DNA from: an uncultured Erwinia sp.
Lineage (GTDB): Bacteria > Pseudomonadota > Gammaproteobacteria > Enterobacterales > Enterobacteriaceae
Direction of reading: 5' to 3'
Assembly (NCBI GenBank): GCA_946221915.1
Contig: CAMIKG010000097.1
Location: 1 to 11,523, forward strand
Length of the DNA stretch: 11,523 nt
This document shows, one piece after another, positions 1-6,793 of the stretch (within the stretch, counting starts at the first letter, position 1; every line of letters starts with the position of its first letter). Position numbers and translations under genes: made by a program. A model generated the notes under the pieces. That model ran no database searches, was not told the origin of the DNA, and saw only the letters and a program-made list of their open reading frames with translations.

Positions 1-40
1 GGGGAGGGGGAGCACACGAAACCAGTACGGAGTCATCAGT

Positions 41-82
41 TCCCCCTTCCCAGCCTTCCCCCACACCGTGGGGGAAGGAGCC
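41..82 (-). repeat. GC-rich intergenic hairpin repeat (left copy)
   Basis: Positions 54-64 and 68-78 form a perfect 11-bp inverted repeat with a 3-nt loop (arms CCTTCCCCCAC and GTGGGGGAAGG). Read on the minus strand, the stem is preceded by GGCT and followed by CTGGGAAGGGGGA. The same architecture recurs at the right edge of the window in the opposite orientation. It lies about 30 nt past the abgR stop codon and could help end abgR transcription, but no T-run follows the stem. Positions 1-13 (GCTCCCCCTCCCC on the minus strand) look like the start of another copy cut by the window edge. The class (REP/BIME-like or another small palindromic family) is inferred from shape only. Confidence 0.7.
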
Positions 83-112
83 GCCCGTGCAAATTTATCG
101 GCATGATCAGCA

Positions 113-1006
113 TCAGCAATTACGCCGGAACAGCTGCGCCAGATACGCCCCCATTGGCGTCAGGGCGGTATCACGCCGCTGGATCAGAAAGAAACTGGCT
201 TTTGGCAACGGCTGGTCGAGATCCAGCGCCACCAGCTGATTACCGAGAATTGGGTCCGACACCACGTCATCCGACAGCACGGTAACAAAGTCGCTGTTCG
301 CCACCAGGCTGGTGCAGGCCATAAAGGTTTCGCAGGTCACCATAATTGATGGCGCGATACCCATTTCGCCAAACAGGTCGCGCAGCAAACGGTAATAACT
401 GCCTTTTGGCGTCGGCATTGTCCAGTCGCACTGCTGTAACTCGCTCAGACTGCGCGCCTGAGCACAGGGATGACCACGGCGCACCACCACGCGATACTCT
501 TTATCCATCAGCCGCTCGTAGGTCAGCTCAGTATCAAAGTGGCTTTCATCATAGGTATTGATGGTGAAATCGAGCAGCCCCTGGCGCAGCTCTGGCAGCA
601 TCGACACCAGTTGCCCTTCCACAATACGCAACTGCACATTGGGGTATTCGCGGTGAAACTGGGTCACGACTTTCGGCATCACGGTGCGCGCCACGCTGCT
701 GCCGACGCCGATATTCACCCTGCCGCCCGCCATCCCGAGACGCTGCTGGACATCCTCCTGCGCCACGCGCAGTTCCTCCAGCACCAGACTGGCGTGTTTG
801 TAAAAGTTATGGCCGATATCGGTCAGCACCACCCCCTGCTGCTGGCGGATAAACAGACGCGCCCCCAGCACTTCTTCCAGCTCCTGGATCGCTTTACTCA
901 GCGCAGGCTGGGAGACGCCGGACATGCGGCTGGCGGCGCGGATACTGCCCTGCAGGGTAACATCAACAAAAGCGCGCAACTGGTGCAGTTTAATCGCGGC
1001 GGGCAT
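113..1006 (-). CDS. abgR: LysR-type transcriptional regulator AbgR of the p-aminobenzoyl-glutamate operon
   Basis: This encodes a 297-residue LysR-type regulator. An N-terminal winged helix-turn-helix covers about residues 5-65 (RAFVDVTLQGSIRAASRM, then SQPALSKAIQELE), followed by a linker helix and a periplasmic-binding-protein-like effector domain from about residue 95. The sequence closely resembles E. coli AbgR as I remember it, including GQLVSMLPELRQG, WTMPTPKGSYY and LIQRRD. The E. coli protein is about 302 residues. I chose the ATG at 1006 because it aligns with the family N-terminus and has an AGGA 9 nt upstream; an in-frame GTG at 1048 would add 14 residues unlike the family and would swallow the operator dyad. 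The gene is transcribed divergently from abgABT, the classical arrangement for a LysR regulator that controls its neighbour and itself. The inducer cannot be read from sequence. Confidence 0.9.
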   Translation of the reverse strand: MPAAIKLHQLRAFVDVTLQGSIRAASRMSGVSQPALSKAIQELEEVLGARLFIRQQQGVVLTDIGHNFYKHASLVLEELRVAQEDVQQRLGMAGGRVNIGVGSSVARTVMPKVVTQFHREYPNVQLRIVEGQLVSMLPELRQGLLDFTINTYDESHFDTELTYERLMDKEYRVVVRRGHPCAQARSLSELQQCDWTMPTPKGSYYRLLRDLFGEMGIAPSIMVTCETFMACTSLVANSDFVTVLSDDVVSDPILGNQLVALDLDQPLPKASFFLIQRRDTALTPMGAYLAQLFRRNC

Positions 1007-1029
1007 GGGCTTGTTTCCTGTCAAACGTC

Positions 1030-1046
1030 GATAACCAATAGTTATC
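1030..1046. promoter_or_regulatory. abgR: Candidate AbgR (LysR-type) operator
   Basis: GATAAC-N5-GTTATC is a perfect 6-bp dyad containing the T-N11-A pattern typical of LysR-family recognition sites. It sits 24-40 nt upstream of the chosen abgR start codon, where binding would also allow autoregulation. That AbgR is the protein that binds here is inference. Confidence 0.55.
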
Positions 1047-1059
1047 ACGAAAAAGATAT

Positions 1060-1087
1060 TGGCATCTTATGCCAGCAATGCCCATTG
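1060..1087. promoter_or_regulatory. Two adjacent dyads, possible second half of the AbgR control site
   Basis: Two perfect inverted repeats sit almost back to back: TGGCAT-N3-ATGCCA at 1060-1074 and CAATG-N2-CATTG at 1076-1087. They start 14 bp beyond the candidate LysR operator at 1030-1046. LysR regulators usually contact a recognition site and a weaker activation site on the same face of the helix, so these may extend the AbgR footprint. They could equally belong to another regulator. The evidence is symmetry and position only. Confidence 0.35.
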
Positions 1088-1463
1088 TGTACATTCGAAA
1101 AAAAAAGGTTAAATAAGAAATTATTTCCTCTGCCGAAGCGTTCATATTTTCACTGCAGAAAACAGCAAACGTTATTTTTAATAAGCAGTGTTAATTGATG
1201 GCGAAGAAAATAGCGAAAAGCGCTTTTTTCATCTGTTTTTCTGATAATAACGCCACAGCCATCACAAAAACTTATCTCGCTGGTTGAACAAGGCAAAAAA
1301 ACCAGTAACAGCAGGCAATATCAGGCATAACCATCCCGCATCAGGCGATTTATCACCGTGCTATCCCCTGCGCTAATTTGCCCATTATTGCCGCAACAGA
1401 GAAACGAACACGGGTGAGAACCTGTCCGCGACTTTTACGATAAAGCATTAAGGAAAAAGTATA
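1088..1463. other. AT-rich non-coding leader upstream of abgA
   Basis: This is the larger part of the 457-nt gap between abgR and abgA and is clearly more AT-rich than the flanking genes. It holds a dyad AAATAA-N4-TTATTT (1111-1126), a 12-bp palindrome AAAAGCGCTTTT followed by T's (1216-1227), and ATCAGGC repeated at 1320 and 1340 with a 20-bp period. A possible promoter is TTGTGT (1085-1090) with TTAAAT 18 nt downstream; it is weak. If used, it would give abgA a long untranslated leader. No convincing gene was seen; a 29-codon reading frame at 1198-1287 lacks a good ribosome binding site. Confidence 0.4.
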
Positions 1464-2777
1464 ATGAGTACCCTGTCTGACATCGTGGCCGATCTATTTC
1501 CGCGTCTGCAACACTGGCGTCGTGATTTCCATTTATATGCTGAATCGGGCTGGCTGGAGTTTCGTACCGCCACGCTGGTCGCCGATGAGTTGAATCGTTT
1601 AGGTTATCAGCTGCAAACCGGTCAGCAGGTGATCAAAGCCGATGCACGTATGGGGTTACCTTCCGCAGAGGTGCTGCAGCAGGAGGAAGCGCGCGCGCTG
1701 CAACAGGGCGCGCTGGCCGAATGGCTGCCGCACTTCTCCGGCGGCTTCTGCGGCATTGTCGCCACGCTGGAGACCGGTCGCCCTGGCCCGGTGATGGGCT
1801 TTCGCGTCGATATGGACGCGCTCGATCTGAATGAAAAGCTGGCGGACGATCATCGTCCGTTCCGCGACGGTTTTGCCTCCTGCAATGCCGGGATGATGCA
1901 CGCCTGCGGTCACGATGGCCATACCGCGATTGGCCTCGGCCTCGCCACCGTGCTGATGCAGCTGAAAGAGCAGCTGAGCGGCACCATCAAGATCATTTTC
2001 CAGCCCGCCGAGGAAGGCACGCGCGGCGCGAAATCGATGGTGGAAGCAGGCGTGGTCGATGACGTCGATTTCTTTACCGCGATTCATATCGGCACTGGCG
2101 TGCCGAACGGCGAAATCGTCTGCGGTAATAACACCTTTATGGCCACCACCAAACTGGACGTCAGCTTCCGTGGCGTGGCGTCCCATGCCGGTGGCCGCCC
2201 GGAGGAAGGACGCAATGCGCTGCTGGCGGCGGCGAACGCCACGCTGGCATTGCACAGCCTGACGCAGCACAGCGGCGGCAGCGGACGGGTGAATGTTGGC
2301 GTACTGCGCGCGGGCAGCGGGCGCAATGTGGTGCCGGACTTCGCCACCATGAAAGTGGAAACGCGCGGCGCCAGCAATGCGGTCAATGACTTTATCTTTG
2401 AACAGGCGCTGAAAGTCATCAGCGGCGCGGCCGCCATGTACGGCGTTGAGCATCAGGTCGAGTTAATGGGCGCAGCACGCAGCAGTGAACCGACCACGCC
2501 ATGGGTGAATTACATCCATCGTCAGGCGGAAACCATTGCCGAACTCTCTTCCGTGGTCGACAACAAGCCAGGCGCGGCAGGTTCCGAAGACGCTACCTAT
2601 ATGATGGAGCGCGTCAAGGAACTGGGCGGCCAGGCATCGTATGTGATTTTTGGTACTGAACTCAGCGCCGGTCACCACAATGAGAAATTCGATTTCGATG
2701 AGAACGTGATGCCGGTGGCGGTAAAAACCCTCGCCACCCTTGCGCTCAATCTGCCGCACTACCAGGAGGCGCAATGA
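1464..2777 (+). CDS. abgA: p-aminobenzoyl-glutamate hydrolase subunit A
   Basis: AbgA is one of two subunits of the cytoplasmic enzyme that cleaves p-aminobenzoyl-glutamate to p-aminobenzoate and glutamate. The 437-residue protein has the M20 (M20D) metallopeptidase layout and matches E. coli AbgA (about 436 residues) along its whole length. Expected metal ligands are visible: CGHDGH at 148-153, PAEEG at 181-185, HIG at 208-210 and GHH at 403-405. RVDMDALD (114-121) is the usual N-terminal catalytic-domain strand. SHAGGRPEEGRNALLAA (240-256) begins the dimerisation (lid) domain. The ATG at 1464 has AAGGA 9 nt upstream. Its stop overlaps the abgB start by four bases (ATGA), which suggests translational coupling. 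All expected residues are intact. Confidence 0.93.
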   Translation: MSTLSDIVADLFPRLQHWRRDFHLYAESGWLEFRTATLVADELNRLGYQLQTGQQVIKADARMGLPSAEVLQQEEARALQQGALAEWLPHFSGGFCGIVATLETGRPGPVMGFRVDMDALDLNEKLADDHRPFRDGFASCNAGMMHACGHDGHTAIGLGLATVLMQLKEQLSGTIKIIFQPAEEGTRGAKSMVEAGVVDDVDFFTAIHIGTGVPNGEIVCGNNTFMATTKLDVSFRGVASHAGGRPEEGRNALLAAANATLALHSLTQHSGGSGRVNVGVLRAGSGRNVVPDFATMKVETRGASNAVNDFIFEQALKVISGAAAMYGVEHQVELMGAARSSEPTTPWVNYIHRQAETIAELSSVVDNKPGAAGSEDATYMMERVKELGGQASYVIFGTELSAGHHNEKFDFDENVMPVAVKTLATLALNLPHYQEAQ

Positions 2778-4216
2778 CTCACACAGAAGAGTTAATCGGC
2801 AGCTATATCGACAGCCAACAGGCGCGTTTCAGCGCCCTGAGTGACGCCATCTGGGACAATCCCGAAACCCGCTTCCGTGAAACCGTTTCTGCGGAGCTGC
2901 TGGCCAGCGCGCTGGAGCAGGAAGGCTTCGCCGTCGAGCGCGGCGTCGGCAATATCGACACCGCTTTTATCGCCAGCTACGGCAGCGGCAAACCGGTGAT
3001 CGCCCTGCTGGGCGAATATGACGCGCTGGCGGGGCTGAGCCAGAAAGCGGGCTGCGCCACGCCGGAAGCGCTGGTGGCAAACGGTAACGGTCATGGCTGC
3101 GGCCATAACCTGCTGGGCACCGCGGCAATGGCCGCCGCCTTTGCGGTTAAGCAGCTGATTGATCAGCAGGGTCTGCGCGGCACAGTGCGTTTCTACGGCT
3201 GCCCGGGGGAAGAAGGCGGTTCCGGCAAAACCTATATGGTGCGCGAAGGGCTGTTTGACGATGTTGACGCCGCCATCACCTGGCACCCCGAGTCGTTCGC
3301 GGGGATTTTCAGCAACAGCACGCTGGCGAATATTCAGGCGGCATTCCGCTTTAAAGGCGTCGCCGCCCACGCTGCGAATTCGCCGCATCTCGGGCGCAGC
3401 GCGCTGGATGCGGTGACGCTGATGAATACCGGCGCCAATTTCCTGCGCGAACATATCGTTCAGGAAGCGCGGCTGCACTACGCGGTCACCAACGCGGGCG
3501 GTCACTCGCCGAATGTGGTGCAGGCGGATGCCGAAGTGCTGTATCTGATCCGCGCCCCGCAGCTCGATCAGGCGCAGGACATTTACCAGCGGGTGATTAA
3601 TATCGCCAAAGGCGCGGCGCTGATGACCGACACCACAATGAACGTGCGCTTTGATAAAGCCTGTTCTAACTACATTCCCAACCGCGCTCTGGAGCAGGTG
3701 ATGTTCAGCCACCTGCAGGCGTTTGGCGTGCCGCAATACAGCGCGCAGGAAACCGAATTTGCACAGCAGATCCGCGCCACCCTGACCCGCGACGATATCC
3801 GCAACGCCAAACTCAACATCGCGCGCACCGGCGGCGATGCCGGTGAGCAGTGGGCGCAGGCGCTGGGTGATAAGGTGCTGACCGATGAAGTCGCGCCTTA
3901 CGCCGCCAACCGTGAGCTGCTGTATGGCTCGACGGATGTCGGTGACGTCAGCTGGGTCACACCTACCGCGCAGTGTTTCACCCCCTGCTTTGCGCTGGGC
4001 ACGCCGCTGCACACCTGGCAACTGGTGGCGCAGGGCCGCACCTCTATTGCCCATAAAGGCATGTTTCTGGCAGCCAAAGTGATGGCCGCCAGCGCCAGCA
4101 GCCTGCTGGCTGACGACGATGCGCTGGCGCGCTGCCGCGCCGAGTTTACCGCCGGACGTCAGGAGCAGCCCTACAGCTGCCCGATTCCGCCAGGCGTTAC
4201 GCCATCGCCACTGTAA
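2774..4216 (+). CDS. abgB: p-aminobenzoyl-glutamate hydrolase subunit B
   Basis: AbgB is the second M20-family subunit of p-aminobenzoyl-glutamate hydrolase and forms the heteromeric enzyme with AbgA. The 480-residue product is almost the same length as E. coli AbgB (481) and resembles it throughout. Landmarks are GEYDALAGLSQ (80-90), GHGCGHNLLGTAA (106-118), GCPGEEGGSGKT (142-153), TWHPE (169-173), AHAANSPHLGRSALDA (198-213, lid domain) and STDVGDVSW (386-394). The C-terminus CPIPPGVTPSPL is characteristic of the family. The start codon overlaps the abgA stop and has a strong AGGAGG at 2764-2769, only 4 nt away, so ribosomes ending abgA can re-initiate. The gene appears intact. Confidence 0.93.
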   Translation: MTHTEELIGSYIDSQQARFSALSDAIWDNPETRFRETVSAELLASALEQEGFAVERGVGNIDTAFIASYGSGKPVIALLGEYDALAGLSQKAGCATPEALVANGNGHGCGHNLLGTAAMAAAFAVKQLIDQQGLRGTVRFYGCPGEEGGSGKTYMVREGLFDDVDAAITWHPESFAGIFSNSTLANIQAAFRFKGVAAHAANSPHLGRSALDAVTLMNTGANFLREHIVQEARLHYAVTNAGGHSPNVVQADAEVLYLIRAPQLDQAQDIYQRVINIAKGAALMTDTTMNVRFDKACSNYIPNRALEQVMFSHLQAFGVPQYSAQETEFAQQIRATLTRDDIRNAKLNIARTGGDAGEQWAQALGDKVLTDEVAPYAANRELLYGSTDVGDVSWVTPTAQCFTPCFALGTPLHTWQLVAQGRTSIAHKGMFLAAKVMAASASSLLADDDALARCRAEFTAGRQEQPYSCPIPPGVTPSPL

Positions 4217-4366
4217 TTCGCTTTCGCACCACCCGATCGGGTCTGATCACGGGCCCGACGTCATAACTATAAACAGGCAGCCAGGCCCTAAAGCACGGGA
4301 ACACGTGCCAGCACGGAGCCAGTCGCCTGAAAACAATGCAAATACGACAAGAATGAGGCCAGCATC
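4217..4366 (+). other. abgB-abgT intercistronic region with clustered palindromes
   Basis: This 150-nt gap separates abgB from abgT within what looks like one operon. Between 4231 and 4257 there are three perfect palindromes in a row: ACCCGATCGGGT (4231-4242), TGATCA and CGGGCCCG (4250-4257). A further GCACG...CGTGC inverted repeat follows near 4290-4306. No T-run follows any stem, so an intrinsic terminator is unlikely. RNA folding that tunes abgT expression or processing is possible. No strong promoter was recognised. Confidence 0.45.
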
Positions 4367-5896
4367 ATGAGTGAGGCAGTAACGTCCTCCGGGAAAAGCC
4401 CTGGGAAACTTTTTACCTGGATTGAGCGCATCGGCAATAAAGTGCCCAATCCGTTTCTTCTGTTTGTCTGGCTGATTGTGATCCTGATGATCGCCACCGC
4501 CGTTATCAGCTGGCTGGACTTAGCGGTCAAAAATCCGGCCAACGGCGAGCTGGTCAGGGTAAAAAACCTGCTCAGCGTCGAAGGGCTGCAGTGGATCTTC
4601 CCCAATATTATTAAAAACTTCAGTGGTTTTACGCCGCTGGGCGCGATTCTGGCGCTGGTGATTGGCGCCGGTCTGGCGGAAAAAGTCGGTTTACTGCAGT
4701 CGCTGATGGTGAAGATGGCGTCGCGCGTCAGCCGCCGCTACGCCAGTTATATGGTGCTGTTTATCGCCTTCTTCAGCCACATCTCCTCGGATGCCGCGCT
4801 GGTGGTGATGCCGCCGCTCGGCGCGCTGATTTTTATCGCCGTCGGCCGTCATCCGGTCGCCGGATTGCTGGCGGCGATCGCCGGGGTCGGTTGTGGTTTT
4901 ACCGCCAACCTGCTGATTGTCACCACCGATGTGCTGCTCTCCGGCATCAGTAGCGAAGCGGCCAAAGCGGTCAGCGACACCGTGCACGTTAGCGTGATCG
5001 ATAACTGGTACTTTATGGCCAGCTCAGTAATTGTGCTGACCATTGCCGGCGCGCTGCTGACCGATAAATTCGTCGAACCGCGTTTGCCGGCATGGGAAGG
5101 CGGTAGCGGTGAACGGCTGGCGGAGCTGACGCCGGAAGAGAACAAAGGGCTGAAAGCCGCTGGCATCGCCGCGCTGGTGTTTATCGGCCTGATGGCGCTG
5201 CTGGTGGTGCCTGAAGGCGCGCCGCTGCGTAACCCGAAAACCGGCGCGATCGTCCCGTCGCCGTTTATCCAGGGCATTGTGCCGATTATTATTCTGTTCT
5301 TCTTTGCCGTTGCCATCGCCTATGGTGTGGCGACAAAGCAGATCCGCAAAGCCGATGATGTGCCTAAGCTGCTGGTCGACCCGATGAAAGGGATGGCGGG
5401 CTTTATTGTGATGGTGTTTCCGCTGTCGCAGTTTGTTGCTTTCTTTAACTGGAGCAACATGGGCAAGTTTATGGCGATTGGCCTGACTGACCTGATTGAA
5501 GCGGCGGGCGTCAGCGGCGCACCAGCCTTCCTCGGCCTGATGTTCCTGTCGGCGTTCCTGTGTATGTTTATCGCCAGCGGCTCGGCCATCTGGTCGATTC
5601 TGGCGCCGATTTTTGTGCCGATGTTTATGCTGCTCGGCTTCCATCCGGCCTTTGCCCAGCTGATCTTCCGTGTCGCCGACTCTTCGGTGATTCCATTAGC
5701 GCCAATGTCGCCGTTCTTACCGTTGTTCCTCGGCTTCCTGCAGCGCTATCGCAAAGATGCCCAGCTCGGCACCTACTACATGCTGATCTTCCCGTATCCG
5801 GTGGTGTTCTTTATCACCTGGATGCTGTTCCTGCTGGCGTGGTATTTGCTGGGACTGCCGATTGGCCCGGGCGTCTATCCGCAGATGCCGGGTTAA
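4367..5896 (+). CDS. abgT: p-aminobenzoyl-glutamate transporter AbgT
   Basis: AbgT is an inner-membrane importer of p-aminobenzoyl-glutamate and founding member of the AbgT family, whose MtrF and YdaH relatives are also reported to export sulfonamides. The 509-residue product (E. coli about 508) carries the family signatures GNKVPNPFLLF (23-33), NFSGFTPLGAILALVIGAGL (84-103), FFSHISSDAALVVMPP (135-150), HPVAGLLAAIAGVGCGFTAN (162-181), FNWSNMGKF (360-368) and IASGSAIWSILAPIFVPM (402-419). Hydrophobic segments cover most of the protein, with a hydrophilic loop at about 233-262. The ATG at 4367 has TGAGG 8 nt upstream. Two in-frame TAA codons end the gene, directly before a strong terminator. 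Encoded next to AbgA/AbgB, it supplies their substrate. Confidence 0.94.
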   Translation: MSEAVTSSGKSPGKLFTWIERIGNKVPNPFLLFVWLIVILMIATAVISWLDLAVKNPANGELVRVKNLLSVEGLQWIFPNIIKNFSGFTPLGAILALVIGAGLAEKVGLLQSLMVKMASRVSRRYASYMVLFIAFFSHISSDAALVVMPPLGALIFIAVGRHPVAGLLAAIAGVGCGFTANLLIVTTDVLLSGISSEAAKAVSDTVHVSVIDNWYFMASSVIVLTIAGALLTDKFVEPRLPAWEGGSGERLAELTPEENKGLKAAGIAALVFIGLMALLVVPEGAPLRNPKTGAIVPSPFIQGIVPIIILFFFAVAIAYGVATKQIRKADDVPKLLVDPMKGMAGFIVMVFPLSQFVAFFNWSNMGKFMAIGLTDLIEAAGVSGAPAFLGLMFLSAFLCMFIASGSAIWSILAPIFVPMFMLLGFHPAFAQLIFRVADSSVIPLAPMSPFLPLFLGFLQRYRKDAQLGTYYMLIFPYPVVFFITWMLFLLAWYLLGLPIGPGVYPQMPG

Positions 5897-5904
5897 TAAG
5901 AGGG

Positions 5905-5938
5905 AACGGGCGATGGCAACATCGCCCGTTTTATTTTA
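5905..5938 (+). terminator. Intrinsic terminator after abgT
   Basis: Arms at 5905-5915 and 5920-5930 form a perfect 11-bp GC-rich stem (AACGGGCGATG pairs with CATCGCCCGTT) with a GCAA tetraloop, followed by TTTTATTTTA. It ends the abgABT transcript. The isomerase gene on the other strand converges on it with its stop codon at 5936-5938. In that direction the stem is not followed by a T-run, so it should end mainly the abgT transcript. Confidence 0.92.
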
Positions 5939-6574
5939 TGCCAGCACTTCGCGGACAAAATCCGTGATCGCTTTATCCTGGCTGTTTTCAAAGAAGCACT
6001 GCTGGAAGCGCTGACCGCTGACGGCGGTTTTCACCAGCTCAGGATCGATGGCGCGCAGCGTGTCGAGATAGTTCTCCTTCACCACCGCCGCTTTCACCTG
6101 ATTCAGAATGCCCGCGTTACGTACCTGCGGCTCTTTGCGCTCCTGCGGATAGCCCTGTCCTTTTTCGCCGGTAAAGGCTTTCTCGAAGATAAAGCGCAGG
6201 TTCAGCTCAGCACCCCAGCCAAAGCCTTTGGCGAACGGCAGCGCCAGCGCGTTCCCGTTGTTAATCTGGGCAAACAGATAAGCATCTGCCGGATCAATAC
6301 AGTAGCCGCACGCCACGCCCGGATGAATGTTCAGCGACATCAGTGCGCCCTGACCGGTACCGCAACCGGCGATAACGAAATCCACCGCCTTCGAGTTCAG
6401 CAGGATGCTGGCCATAATACCGAGATGGATGTAGGTCAGGTGATGATCCTGCTCATCACTCATCCCTACGTTGTACACCGGGTAACCTTTATCATCGGCT
6501 ACATGCTGTAACTCTTTCAGTACAATGGCATTTTTTCCCGCCTGACTGTTTTCCATCATCAGTGCAATTTTCAT
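5936..6574 (-). CDS. dhuI: RpiB/LacA/LacB-family ketol-isomerase, DhuI-like (probable 4-deoxy-L-threo-5-hexosulose-uronate isomerase)
   Basis: The product is 212 residues with an N-terminal RpiB/LacAB fold and a C-terminal extension; ordinary RpiB is about 150 residues. CGTGQG (71-76) corresponds to the RpiB Cys-Gly-Thr-Gly loop and NNGNALALP (106-114) to the conserved Asn segment, but the N-terminal Asp-His pair of ribose-5-phosphate isomerases is replaced by MENSQAG (7-13). ENSQ, GFGWGAEL (117-124), GYPQER (141-146), RNAGILNQVK (152-161) and FFENSQD (194-200) recall streptococcal DhuI, which isomerises DKI to 3-deoxy-D-glycero-2,5-hexodiulosonate. KdgF makes DKI, and this gene is divergent from ogl-kdgF with its own KdgR operator, which supports the role. 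The start at 6574 has AGAGGA 5 nt upstream. The substrate is inferred. It may correspond to the isomerase called spiX in Erwinia KdgR studies, though my recollection of that is uncertain. Confidence 0.75.
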   Translation of the reverse strand: MKIALMMENSQAGKNAIVLKELQHVADDKGYPVYNVGMSDEQDHHLTYIHLGIMASILLNSKAVDFVIAGCGTGQGALMSLNIHPGVACGYCIDPADAYLFAQINNGNALALPFAKGFGWGAELNLRFIFEKAFTGEKGQGYPQERKEPQVRNAGILNQVKAAVVKENYLDTLRAIDPELVKTAVSGQRFQQCFFENSQDKAITDFVREVLA

Positions 6575-6608
6575 GGTAATCCTCTTTACGTCAGTGGTCA
6601 TTGAATAA

Positions 6609-6623
6609 TGAAACATTGTTTCA
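6609..6623. promoter_or_regulatory. KdgR operator proximal to the isomerase gene
   Basis: TGAAACATTGTTTCA is a near-perfect match to the KdgR box (core GAAAC-N5-GTTTC, AT-rich flanks). It lies 35-49 nt upstream of the isomerase start codon. KdgR is the IclR-family repressor of pectin catabolism, released by 2-keto-3-deoxygluconate. This predicts repression of the isomerase gene in the absence of pectin breakdown products. Confidence 0.92.
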
Positions 6624-6670
6624 ATTTTAAAAGCAAAATGCGCGCTTTGGCGAAAGGCTGTGCGTTTTCT

Positions 6671-6686
6671 TGTGATCGCCTTCTCA
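6671..6686. promoter_or_regulatory. Candidate CRP site in the ogl/isomerase divergent region
   Basis: TGTGA-N6-TCTCA matches nine of the ten core positions of the CRP consensus TGTGA-N6-TCACA. It lies roughly midway between the two divergent genes and between the two KdgR operators. Pectinolysis genes of soft-rot Erwinia relatives are known to need CRP, so activation of one or both promoters is plausible. Confidence 0.5.
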
Positions 6687-6744
6687 AATCTTTTGGTTAT
6701 TCCTCGGCAGTTGAGAGGAAAGGGATATGCTAACCGCAAAATTA

Positions 6745-6759
6745 TGAAACAACGTTTCA
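6745..6759. promoter_or_regulatory. KdgR operator proximal to ogl
   Basis: TGAAACAACGTTTCA is a second near-perfect KdgR box, 35-49 nt upstream of the ogl start codon. Its distance to the start codon mirrors that of the isomerase-side box. A weak promoter candidate (TTATGA at 6742, TATTAA at 6765, 17-nt spacer) would place the operator between the -35 and -10 elements, consistent with repression. Confidence 0.92.
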
Positions 6760-6793
6760 ATAAATATTAAGCGCTGAGATAAGGAGCACAGAT

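Noticed and set aside
470..1198. 242-codon plus-strand frame opposite abgR
   Set aside because: It is antisense to a clear LysR-type gene, His/Gln-rich in composition, and its extension into the AT-rich intergenic region looks like chance.
1460..1465. Perfect TATAAT at the start of abgA
   Set aside because: It overlaps the abgA start codon, so it cannot drive translated abgA mRNA, and there is no -35 element at the right spacing.
2792..4054. Long open frame on the minus strand opposite abgB
   Set aside because: It lies wholly antisense to a clear abgB, has the His/Arg/Gln-rich composition typical of shadow frames in GC-rich DNA, and resembles no family I know.
6575..6760. N-terminal extension of the isomerase up to position 6760
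   Set aside because: The extra 62 residues run through both KdgR operators and the CRP-like site and are unlike the family. The ATG at 6574 has a good ribosome binding site and matches the family N-terminus.
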